Source of the DNA: Pseudoxanthomonas taiwanensis
GTDB lineage: Bacteria > Pseudomonadota > Gammaproteobacteria > Xanthomonadales > Xanthomonadaceae
Assembly (NCBI RefSeq): GCF_010093135.1
Contig: NZ_PDWK01000001.1
Location: forward strand, 57,893 to 113,339
Reading direction: 5' to 3'
Length of the DNA: 55,447 bases
A program made the position numbers and the translations under genes. The stretch's first letter is position 1; each line of letters opens with the position of its first letter. Shown in pieces: positions 1-8,193 of the stretch. The notes under the pieces are model-generated. The model ran no database searches. It saw only the letters and a list, made by a program, of their open reading frames with translations, and was not told where the DNA came from.

Positions 1-2707
1 CGTACAGGTGCGCGAGGGCCCCGCCGCGCGCTGGACCCAGTACCTGCGCCTGGCCCTGTTCGACCTGCGCGCCGCGCTGCTGGGCGCACCGTTCCTGGTG
101 ATGCTGGTCCTGGGCCTGCTGGTGATCTTCACCGCGCTGCAGTTCGGCTCCAGCCTGTTCGGCACCGACGTCTATCCGGTGACCCGGCAGATGCTGCAGA
201 CCATCAACAACGCCATGGGCGTGTTCCTGGTGGTCGTGGTGACCTTCTACGCCGGCGAGCTGGTCTGGCGCGAGCGCGCCGGCCGCGTGGCCGAGGCCAC
301 CGACGCCATCGCCCTGCCCGACTGGGTGCCGCTGGCCTCGAAGATGACCGCACTGGTGGGCCTGGTGCTGGCCATGTTCGTGGCCGGCGCCCTGTTCACC
401 GTGCTCTGGCAGCTGGGCCATGGCTTCACCGCCATCGAACCGGGCCTGTACCTGAAGGGCATCGCCCTGGCGGCGATCCCGTTCGTGCTGCTGGCGGCGC
501 TGGCCCTGTTCCTGCAGGTCGTGACCGGCAACAAGTTCGTCGGCTACCTGCTGATGATCGTGTACCTGGTCGCGGACGCGGCCCAGTCCATGCTGCACTT
601 CGACCACGTCCTGTATGCCTACGCCTCGGCGACGCCGCTGCCGTACTCGGACATGAACGGCTACGGCCACTTCCTGGCGCCGTACCTGACCGTGAACGCT
701 TACTGGGCGGCGCTGGCACTGGCCCTGCTGGTGGTGGCGGCGCTGTTCTGGCCGCGTGGCACCTCGCTGGCCTGGCGCGACCGCCTGCGCCAGGCCCGGG
801 CCCGCCTGCGTGCGCCGGCGGCGGCCACGCTGGCCGTCTCCCTGCTGGCCTTCGCCGGCCTGGGCGGCTGGATCTTCTACAACACCAACGTGCTCAACGA
901 GTACGTGCCGGGCGACCTGGCCGAGGAACGCGCGGCCGACTACGAGAAGAAGTACCGCCGCTACAAGGACCTGGCGCAGCCGCGCATCGCCTCGATCCGC
1001 GCGGACGTGGACATCTTCCCGGAGGAGCGCCGGCTGGAAATCCGCGGCCGCTACCGCCTGGAGAACCGCACCGGCGCGCCGGTGGACGAGCTGCACGTGC
1101 GGGTGGATCCGCGCCACCAGGTACGCCGGCTGGAGTTCGGCCCGCACACCGTGGCCAGCGCCGACGAGGTGCACGGCTATACCATCTACCGCCTGGCCGA
1201 GCCGCTGACCCCCGGCGCGTCCATGGACTTCGCCTTCGAGCTGTCCGTGCGCCCGGAGGGATTCCCGGTGGACGGCGGCGGCACCCGGGTGGTGTACAAC
1301 GGCTCGTTCTTCAACAACCACGCCGTGCTGCCGCAGTTCGGCTACGACGAAGGCCGGCAGCTACAGGACCGCAACAAGCGCCGCAAGCACGGCCTGCCGG
1401 AACTGCCGCGGATGAACCCGATCGACGACCCGGCCGGCCGCAACGCGAACGTCCTGGATGCCGCCGCCGACTGGGTGGAGTTCGAGACCGTGGTCTCGAC
1501 CTCGTCGGGGCAGATCGCGCTGGCGCCGGGCTACCTGCAGCGCACCTGGGAGGAGAACGGCCGCCGCTGCTACCACTACAGGTCCGAGGCGCGCGTGCTG
1601 CCGTTCTTCTCGTGGCTGTCGGCCGACTGGAAGGTGGTGCGCGACCGCTGGAACGACGTGGCCATCGAGGTCTACCACCACCCCGCCCACGCCTGGAACG
1701 TGCCGCGGATGGTCGAGGCGACGAAGAAGTCGCTGGACTACTTCACCCGCAACTTCTCGCCGTACCAGTTCCGCCAGTTCCGCATCCTGGAGTTCCCGGG
1801 CTACCAGTCGTTCGCCCAGGCCTTCGCCGGCACCATCCCGTACTCGGAGTCGATCGGCTTCATCGCCGACCTCCGCGACGAGGACGACATCGACTACGTG
1901 TTCTACGTCACCGCGCACGAGGCCGCGCACCAGTGGTGGGCGCACCAGGTACTCCCGGCCAACGTGCAGGGTGCAACCATGCTGGCCGAGTCGCTGGCGC
2001 AGTACTCGGCGCTGATGGTGATGGAGCGGGAGTACGGCCCGCGGCAGATGCGCCGCTTCCTCAAGTACGAGCTGGACCAGTACCTGACCAACCGCGCCAC
2101 CGAGCGGGTGCAGGAGCTGCCGCTGGCCCTGAACGAGAACCAGCAGTACATCCATTACCGCAAGGGTTCGGTGGTGTTCTACGCGCTGCGCGACGCCATC
2201 GGCGAGGAGCGTCTGAACGCCATCCTGGCCGAGTTCCTGCAGCAGTGGGCGTTCAAGGGCCCGCCCTACCCGACCACACGCGACTTCCTCGACCTGCTGT
2301 ACGCACGCACCGAGCCCCGGCACCATCCGTTCATCCGCGACCTGTTCGAGCGGATCGTGTTCTGGAACCACCGCACCACGCGGGCCGAAGCGCGCAAGCG
2401 CGAGGACGGCAAGTACGTGGTGACGCTCCAGGTGCACGCGGAGAAGGTCTCCACCGACGGCAAGGGCAAGGAGACCCAGGAGCCAGTGGACGTGCTGGTG
2501 GACATCGGCGTGTTCGCCCGCCCGCCGGGCGGCGGCGAGGCCGACGAGAAGGTCCTGTACCTGGCCAAGCACCGCATCACCCAGGCGGAGACCACGCTGG
2601 AGCTGGTGGTGGACGAGCTGCCGTACGAGGCCGGCATCGACCCGTACAACAAGCTCATCGACCGCTCCTCCGGCGACAACCGCCGAAGGGTCACCCTGGT
2701 GCAATGA
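1..2707 (+). CDS. ABC transporter permease / M1 family aminopeptidase fusion (5' end missing)
   Basis: The reading frame is open to the left edge. The GTG at 8 is only the first in-window start, so the true N-terminus probably lies outside. The first ~260 residues carry about six hydrophobic segments of an ABC-2-type permease. From about residue 300 an M1 aminopeptidase-like region follows, with the zinc motif HEAAH (~637) and a downstream Glu in LAESLAQY. Family members of this fused type are around 1,190 residues, so about 290 residues are missing, which would include more membrane segments. The likely role is a membrane-anchored peptidase or peptide exporter; the substrate is unknown. A strong rho-independent hairpin follows the stop. 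The fold assignment is firm; the physiological role is inference. Confidence 0.88.
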   Translation, partial: VQVREGPAARWTQYLRLALFDLRAALLGAPFLVMLVLGLLVIFTALQFGSSLFGTDVYPVTRQMLQTINNAMGVFLVVVVTFYAGELVWRERAGRVAEATDAIALPDWVPLASKMTALVGLVLAMFVAGALFTVLWQLGHGFTAIEPGLYLKGIALAAIPFVLLAALALFLQVVTGNKFVGYLLMIVYLVADAAQSMLHFDHVLYAYASATPLPYSDMNGYGHFLAPYLTVNAYWAALALALLVVAALFWPRGTSLAWRDRLRQARARLRAPAAATLAVSLLAFAGLGGWIFYNTNVLNEYVPGDLAEERAADYEKKYRRYKDLAQPRIASIRADVDIFPEERRLEIRGRYRLENRTGAPVDELHVRVDPRHQVRRLEFGPHTVASADEVHGYTIYRLAEPLTPGASMDFAFELSVRPEGFPVDGGGTRVVYNGSFFNNHAVLPQFGYDEGRQLQDRNKRRKHGLPELPRMNPIDDPAGRNANVLDAAADWVEFETVVSTSSGQIALAPGYLQRTWEENGRRCYHYRSEARVLPFFSWLSADWKVVRDRWNDVAIEVYHHPAHAWNVPRMVEATKKSLDYFTRNFSPYQFRQFRILEFPGYQSFAQAFAGTIPYSESIGFIADLRDEDDIDYVFYVTAHEAAHQWWAHQVLPANVQGATMLAESLAQYSALMVMEREYGPRQMRRFLKYELDQYLTNRATERVQELPLALNENQQYIHYRKGSVVFYALRDAIGEERLNAILAEFLQQWAFKGPPYPTTRDFLDLLYARTEPRHHPFIRDLFERIVFWNHRTTRAEARKREDGKYVVTLQVHAEKVSTDGKGKETQEPVDVLVDIGVFARPPGGGEADEKVLYLAKHRITQAETTLELVVDELPYEAGIDPYNKLIDRSSGDNRRRVTLVQ

Positions 2708-2713
2708 CCCCGG

Positions 2714-2746
2714 ACCGGCCCCGCCACGCACGGGGCCGGTTCTTTC
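2714..2746 (+). terminator. Rho-independent terminator after the M1 fusion gene
   Basis: A perfect 10-bp GC-rich stem (2714-2723 with 2731-2740) with a 7-nt loop is followed by TCTTT. It lies between convergent genes. The U-tract is on the plus-strand side only, so it mainly ends the upstream gene. Confidence 0.8.
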
Positions 2747-2755
2747 GCCTCCGCC

Positions 2756-4390
2756 TCACGCGGGCGTGCGGGCGCCGCGGCGGCCCCGACGCAGGTCGGC
2801 GGTCACCACCCGCGCGGCGTTGTGTCCCGGCGCGCCGGTGACGCCGCCGCCGGGATGGGTGCCGGAACCGCACAGGTACAGCCCCGGAATGGCGCCGCGG
2901 TAGCCGGCCTGACCCAGCATGGGCCGCGCCGAGAACAGCTGGTTCAGGCTCAGCGCGCCGTGGAAGATGTCGCCACCGACCAGGCCGAACTCGCGCTCCA
3001 GGTCCAGCGGCGAGAGCACCTGCCGGCCCAGCACCGAGGCCGCGAAGCCCGGCGCGTAGCGGTCCACCGTGGCGATCATCAGGTCGGCCACCTCCTCGCG
3101 GTGGTCGTCCCAGCTGCGCCCATCGGGCAGCTGCGGGGCCACGTGCTGGCAGAACAGGCTGGCCACGTGCCGGCCCGGTGGCGCCAGCGAGTCGTCCAGG
3201 GTCGAGGGGATCAGCATCTCCACGATCGGCTCGCGCGACCAGCCGTGCTCCCGCGCGTCCCGCCAGGCCCGGTCCATGTAGTCCAGGCTGGGGGCCAGGA
3301 TGATGCCGGCGGCGAGGTGCTCGCCCGCGCCCGGCAGCGCGGTGAAATCCGGCAGCCGCGACAGCGCCACGTTCATGCGGAAGGTGCCGGAGCCGCAGCG
3401 CCAGTGGCGCATGCGCTCGCGCACCGGCTCGGGCACCGCCCCGGCCGGCAGCAGCTGCTCGTACAGCAGCTTGGGATTGACGTTGGCCACCACCGCGCGG
3501 GCACGCAGCGTACGGCCGTCCTCGGTGGCCACGCCCACCACGCGACCGCCCTCCACCAGCACCTCGCGCACACCGGCCCCGATGAGCACGGTGACGCCGG
3601 CGGCCTGCGCCGCGCGCGCCATGGCCCGGGTGATCGCGCCCATGCCGCCGATGGCGTGGCCCCAGGCGCCCTTGACCCCGTTGGCCTCGCCGAACACGTG
3701 GTGCAACAGCACGTAGCCGGTGCCGGGGTGGTACGGGCTGGCGTAGTTGCCCACTACGCCGTCGAAGCCGAACAGGGCCTTGATCGGGGCGCTCTCGAAC
3801 CACCGGTCCAGGTATTCGGCCGCCGACACGGTGAACAGGTCCAGCAGGTCCTGGCGCAGCGCCGGCTCCAGCGCGTGCAGACCGCGCCCCAGCCGGGCGG
3901 CGCGCAGCAGCTCCGGCAGGGCCTGCCACCAGCCGCCGTCGGTGACGTTGGGTGGCGGCTGCAGGGCCAGGGCGCGCAGCACGTCGGCGATCGCCTCCAG
4001 CCGCGCCGAGTACAGCGGCAGCGCCGCGGCGTCGCGCCGCGAGAACTTCGCCACCTCCGCCCGGGTCCTGCCCGCGCCGGTGAGCAGGTAGCCACCGTCC
4101 GGCAGCGGCAGGAAGTTGTCGCGCGGGCGCCGCACGATGCGCAGGCCGTGGCCGTGCAGGTCCAGGTCCTCGATCACCTTCCGCTGCAGCAGGGAGACGG
4201 TGTAGGAGGCCACCGAGTTGCGGAAGCCCGGGAAGAACTCCTCGGTCACCGCCGCGCCGCCGACCATCTGACGGCGCTCGAGCACGGTCACCTCCAGCCC
4301 GGCGCGCGCCAGGTAGAAGGCGCACACCAGGCCGTTGTGGCCACCGCCGACCAGCACCACGTCCTGCGTTCGTGAACCGGACCGTGCCAT
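2756..4390 (-). CDS. Phytoene desaturase-like NAD(P)/FAD-dependent oxidoreductase
   Basis: 544 residues from the ATG at 4390. The N-terminus has a Rossmann dinucleotide-binding motif (VVLVGGGHNG, ~12-21) followed by the acidic end of beta-2 (VLERR), as in CrtI/phytoene-desaturase-like flavoproteins. The C-terminus has the second FAD contact region near GSGTHPGGGVTGAPGHNAA, also typical of that family. Other carotenoid genes are absent, so a carotenoid substrate cannot be assumed; many family members are uncharacterised amine or retinol oxidoreductases. The frame is open upstream to 4693, but that extension has no family resemblance. It is convergent with the M1 gene. Confidence 0.85.
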   Translation of the reverse strand: MARSGSRTQDVVLVGGGHNGLVCAFYLARAGLEVTVLERRQMVGGAAVTEEFFPGFRNSVASYTVSLLQRKVIEDLDLHGHGLRIVRRPRDNFLPLPDGGYLLTGAGRTRAEVAKFSRRDAAALPLYSARLEAIADVLRALALQPPPNVTDGGWWQALPELLRAARLGRGLHALEPALRQDLLDLFTVSAAEYLDRWFESAPIKALFGFDGVVGNYASPYHPGTGYVLLHHVFGEANGVKGAWGHAIGGMGAITRAMARAAQAAGVTVLIGAGVREVLVEGGRVVGVATEDGRTLRARAVVANVNPKLLYEQLLPAGAVPEPVRERMRHWRCGSGTFRMNVALSRLPDFTALPGAGEHLAAGIILAPSLDYMDRAWRDAREHGWSREPIVEMLIPSTLDDSLAPPGRHVASLFCQHVAPQLPDGRSWDDHREEVADLMIATVDRYAPGFAASVLGRQVLSPLDLEREFGLVGGDIFHGALSLNQLFSARPMLGQAGYRGAIPGLYLCGSGTHPGGGVTGAPGHNAARVVTADLRRGRRGARTPA

Positions 4391-4452
4391 CCGTCCTCCG
4401 CCGTGGGTACCACGCCGGCACGTTACCGCAAGCGCCGGCCGCGGGCAGCGGG

Positions 4453-5826
4453 CTATACCGCCAAGCGCATCCCCGGCCGCGCCAGCGTGGCCTGGACGCC
4501 GTGCCGGCGGCGGAGCTCGGCGGCCAGCGCCTCGCGGGCCGGATCCTCGCCGTGGACCAGGGCCAGCGGCGGCGTGCCGCGGAACTGCCCGTACCACTCC
4601 AGCAGGCCCGCCTGGTCGGTGTGCGCGGACAGCCCGCCGATGGTGTGCACCTGCGCCCGCACCCGGTACTCCTGGCCGTGGATGCGCACCCACGGCACCC
4701 GTTCCACCAGCTTGCGCCCCAGTGTGCCTTCGGCCTGGTAGCCGACGATCACCACGTGGGTGTCGTCGCGCTCGATGCGGTGGCGGAGGTGGTGCAGGAT
4801 GCGGCCGCCGTTGGCCATGCCCGAACCGGCGATCACGATCACGCCGTTGTGCAGCACGTTGATCGCGCGCGACTCGTCACTGCTGTCGGTCAGGCGCAGG
4901 TTGGGCAGGCGGAACGGCGAGGGCCGGCGCCGCCACACCGCCCGCGCCTGCTCGTCGAACAGTTCCTGGTGGCGCTCGTACACCTCCACCACCCTTCCGG
5001 CCATCGGGCTGTCCAGGAAGATGCGCCAGCGCGCCAGCCCCCACTCGTCCCAGTAGCGCGCGAACCAGTACAGCAGCTCCTGGCTGCGGCCCACGGCGAA
5101 GGCCGGGATCAGCACGCTGCCGCCCTCCGCCCAGGCCTGGGCGAACACCGCGCCGAGCTCGCGCACGGTGGCGGCGCGGTCGCGGTGGCGGCGGTCGCCG
5201 TAGGTGGACTCCATCAGCACCAGATCGGCCTCGGCGACGGCTTCCGGATCGCGCAGGATCGGCGTGCCCTTCGGCCCCAGGTCGCCGGAGAACACCAGCT
5301 TGCGGCCGTCGGCCCACAGCTCGACGATGGACGAGCCGAGGATGTGCCCGGCGTCGCGCAGGGCCAGCTCCACCCCAGGCAGGATCGGCGTGCGTGCGCC
5401 GTAGTCCAGCGGCCGCAGCAGCGGCAACACCCGGGCCACGTCCTCGCGGGTGAACAGCGGCGCCTGCGGCGGCTCGTCGTCCTCGCGCCGGCGGTTGGCG
5501 CGCTCGGCATCGGCCTCGGCCAGCGAGGCCGCGTCCAGCAGCATCACCGGCAGCAGGTCGGCCGTGGCCCGCTGCAGCCAGATGGGGCCGCGGAAGCCGC
5601 GCTTGACCAGCAGCGGCACCCGCCCCACGTGGTCGATGTGGGCGTGGCTGAGGACCAGCCCGTCCACGCCGGCCGGGTCGAACGGGAAGGCCCCTGCGTT
5701 GCGCGCCTCCAGCTCGCGCCGGCCCTGCAGCAGCCCGCAGTCCAGCAGCAGGCGCCGGCCGGCCGCCTCGACCAGGTGCATGGAACCGGTGACCTCGCCC
5801 GCCGCGCCGTGGAATTCGACCAGCAT
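4453..5826 (-). CDS. MBL-fold RNA-processing exonuclease (beta-CASP family)
   Basis: 457 residues. The start at 5826 is preceded by GGAGGGAGCGCG, a good ribosome binding site. Metallo-beta-lactamase motif HAHIDH is at ~60-65, the DAGHILGSS and SGDLG metal motifs follow, and the beta-CASP insert ends in the motif-C stretch GLSAHTD. This order is that of CPSF73/YSH1-like bacterial exonucleases, which process RNA or DNA using two zinc ions. It is a stand-alone gene about 60 bp from the oxidoreductase start. Physiological substrates of the proteobacterial members are poorly known. Confidence 0.88.
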   Translation of the reverse strand: MLVEFHGAAGEVTGSMHLVEAAGRRLLLDCGLLQGRRELEARNAGAFPFDPAGVDGLVLSHAHIDHVGRVPLLVKRGFRGPIWLQRATADLLPVMLLDAASLAEADAERANRRREDDEPPQAPLFTREDVARVLPLLRPLDYGARTPILPGVELALRDAGHILGSSIVELWADGRKLVFSGDLGPKGTPILRDPEAVAEADLVLMESTYGDRRHRDRAATVRELGAVFAQAWAEGGSVLIPAFAVGRSQELLYWFARYWDEWGLARWRIFLDSPMAGRVVEVYERHQELFDEQARAVWRRRPSPFRLPNLRLTDSSDESRAINVLHNGVIVIAGSGMANGGRILHHLRHRIERDDTHVVIVGYQAEGTLGRKLVERVPWVRIHGQEYRVRAQVHTIGGLSAHTDQAGLLEWYGQFRGTPPLALVHGEDPAREALAAELRRRHGVQATLARPGMRLAV

Positions 5827-5972
5827 CGCGCTCCCTCCCCAGGACCTGCCGCCCATTGTGCATGCATGACCTCCGGCAGTGCCGGCCTGCCCGGACGCGG
5901 GCGTACAGTCGCCCGATGCGCCCCGACCGGGGTGCCTGACCATGCCCGCACCCCGGGCCGGAGGACCCGCAA

Positions 5973-8057
5973 GTGAACATCCGCAAACCCCAGATCCTGC
6001 TGATGCCGCTGGCCATCGCCGCGGCCCTGGCCGCCTGCTCCAAGCAGGACGCGGCCACCACCGCCGCCGAGCCGGCGGCCCTGACCCTGGACGAGAGCAA
6101 GCTCCCGCCGGTCAACCGCTTCAGCATCGACGACCTGGACCCGGGCATCGACGCCTGCACCGACTTCGGCGCCTACGCCAACGGCAAGTGGCTGGCCGCC
6201 AACCCGATCCCCGGCGACCGCACCAGCTGGGGCGCGTTCGAGATGCTGGACGAGCGCTCCACCGCCGTGCAGCACCAGCTGGCCGAGCAGGCTGCCGCCG
6301 ACACCGCCGCCACCGGCGTGAAGAAGATCGTCGGCGACATCTGGGCCACCGGCATGGACGAGGCCAGGATCAATGCCCAGGGCATCGAGCCGCTGGCCGC
6401 CGAGCTGGCCGCGATCGACGCGCTGGCCGACGGTGCCGCCATCGCCGAGTACCTGCGCACCACCGCGGCCAAGGGCGGCGGCTTCCTGATCGACTTCGCC
6501 GCCGAGCCGGACTTCCAGAATCCGGAGATCAACATCGCCTACGCCTCCCAGGGCGGCCTGGGCCTGCCGGACAGCAAGTACTACTTCGACGCCGACAAGC
6601 AGGCCATCCGCGAGGCCTACGTGGCCCACATCGCCAAGGTGCTGGAGCTGTCGGGCGTGCCGGCCGACGAGGCGGCCAGGCAGGCGGCCGACGTGATGGC
6701 CTTCGAGACGCGCCTGGCCAAGGTCTCCAAGTCCCGCGAGGAGCTCTCGCGCGACGTGTCGCTGTTCTACAACCTCGTCGAGGTGGCCGAGGCCGACAAG
6801 CTGACCCCGAACTTCCCGTGGTCGCGCTTCTTCGAGTCGCAGGGCGTGGCCGTGCCGGAGAAGTTCTCCCTGGCCATCCCCGACTTCCACCGCGAGGTGG
6901 ACAAGGCGCTGGCCGACACCGACCCGGCCGTGTGGCGCGCCTACCTGCGCTTCCACACCGTGGACGGCGCCTCGCCGTTCCTGAGCGACGCCTTCGTCGA
7001 GGAGAACTTCAACTTCTACTCCAAGACCCTGCGTGGCCAGAAGGAGATGCGCCCGCGCTGGAAGCGCGTGCTGGGCACGATCAACATGCTGGCCGGCGAG
7101 GCGCTGGGCCAGCTGTACGTGCAGGTGGCCTTCCCGCCGGAGTCCAAGGCCAAGATGGAGGCCCTGGTCGCCAACCTGGGCGATGCGCTGAAGGCGCGCA
7201 TCGAGAACCTGGAGTGGATGAGCGAGGAGACCAAGGCCAAGGCCCTGGCCAAGCAGGCCGGCTTCACCGCCAAGATCGGCTACCCGGACAAGTGGCGTGA
7301 CTGGACCGGCCTGCAGACCGGCCGCGACAGCTACCTGGCCAACGTGCTGGCCGCGCGCGAGTTCAACTACCGCTGGAACATCGCCAAGATCGGCCAGCCG
7401 GTGGACCGCGACGAGTGGGGCATGTCGCCGCAGACGGTCAACGCCTACTACAGCCCGCTGCGCAACGAGATCGTGTTCCCGGCCGCCATCCTGCAGCCGC
7501 CGTTCTTCGATCCGGAGGCCACCGACGAGATGAACTACGGCGGCATCGGCGCGGTGATCGGCCACGAGATGACCCACGGCTACGACGACCAGGGCAGCCG
7601 CTTCGGGCCGACCGGCAAGTTCGAGAACTGGTGGACCGACGAGGACGCCGCCGGCTTCAAGGCCCGCACCGGCAAGCTGATCGCGCAGTTCGACGGCTAC
7701 ACCACCGCCGACGGCCTGAAGGTCAACGGCCGCCACACCCTGGGCGAGAACATCGCCGACCTGGGCGGCCTGGCCACGGCCTACGACGCGATGAAGAAGG
7801 CCACCGAGGGCACGCCGGACCCGATGACCGACGGCCTGACCCGCGACCAGCGCTTCTTCCTCAACTGGGCCACGGTGTGGCGCCGCAACTTCACTCCGGA
7901 GGAGCTGAAGAACCGCATCGCCACCGACGAGCACGCCCCGGCGCAGTTCCGCGCCATCGGCGCCCCGTCGAACCTGCCGGCCTTCGCCGCCGCCTTCCAG
8001 TGCAAGCCGGGCCAGCCCATGGTCCGCACCGGCGAGGACCAGGTGGTGATCTGGTAA
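5973..8057 (+). CDS. M13 family zinc metallopeptidase, lipoprotein (PepO/neprilysin-like)
   Basis: 694 residues from a GTG start with GGAGG nine bases upstream. The N-terminus is a lipoprotein signal (lipobox LAAC, Cys ~22), so the mature enzyme should be membrane-anchored in the periplasm. All M13 catalytic elements are present: the substrate-binding NAYY motif (~490), HEMTH (~530) supplying two zinc His and the catalytic Glu, and ENIAD (~592) supplying the third ligand and the Asp. The C-terminus ends in VVIW, close to the usual M13 ending. It is followed by a terminator and then a paralogue that lacks these residues. It probably cleaves small peptides in the periplasm. Confidence 0.93.
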   Translation: MNIRKPQILLMPLAIAAALAACSKQDAATTAAEPAALTLDESKLPPVNRFSIDDLDPGIDACTDFGAYANGKWLAANPIPGDRTSWGAFEMLDERSTAVQHQLAEQAAADTAATGVKKIVGDIWATGMDEARINAQGIEPLAAELAAIDALADGAAIAEYLRTTAAKGGGFLIDFAAEPDFQNPEINIAYASQGGLGLPDSKYYFDADKQAIREAYVAHIAKVLELSGVPADEAARQAADVMAFETRLAKVSKSREELSRDVSLFYNLVEVAEADKLTPNFPWSRFFESQGVAVPEKFSLAIPDFHREVDKALADTDPAVWRAYLRFHTVDGASPFLSDAFVEENFNFYSKTLRGQKEMRPRWKRVLGTINMLAGEALGQLYVQVAFPPESKAKMEALVANLGDALKARIENLEWMSEETKAKALAKQAGFTAKIGYPDKWRDWTGLQTGRDSYLANVLAAREFNYRWNIAKIGQPVDRDEWGMSPQTVNAYYSPLRNEIVFPAAILQPPFFDPEATDEMNYGGIGAVIGHEMTHGYDDQGSRFGPTGKFENWWTDEDAAGFKARTGKLIAQFDGYTTADGLKVNGRHTLGENIADLGGLATAYDAMKKATEGTPDPMTDGLTRDQRFFLNWATVWRRNFTPEELKNRIATDEHAPAQFRAIGAPSNLPAFAAAFQCKPGQPMVRTGEDQVVIW

Positions 8058-8085
8058 GCGGCACCGCCGCCGCGACACCCGCGCG

Positions 8086-8115
8086 AGGCCCGGCTCCGTC
8101 CGGGCCTTGCTTTTT
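8086..8115 (+). terminator. Rho-independent terminator between the two M13 genes
   Basis: An 8-bp stem (8086-8093 with 8100-8107, loop CTCCGT) is followed by TGCTTTTT. It lies directly after the intact M13 gene, so the downstream paralogue probably has its own promoter. Confidence 0.75.
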
Positions 8116-8193
8116 CCGGGCCGCGCCGGCGTGGACGGGGCCGTGCGGGGCGGTTGCTACACTCCGCCCACCTCCCGGGCACCGGTGCCGCCG

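Noticed and set aside
1361-2731. 456-codon minus-strand open frame opposite the M1 gene
   Set aside because: It mirrors the real gene, its composition (Val/Leu/His/Arg-rich) is that of antisense to high-GC coding DNA, and it has no motif.
5544-8078. 844-codon minus-strand frame opposite the M13 gene
   Set aside because: Antisense shadow with low-complexity residues; the opposite strand has a complete M13 peptidase with catalytic motifs.
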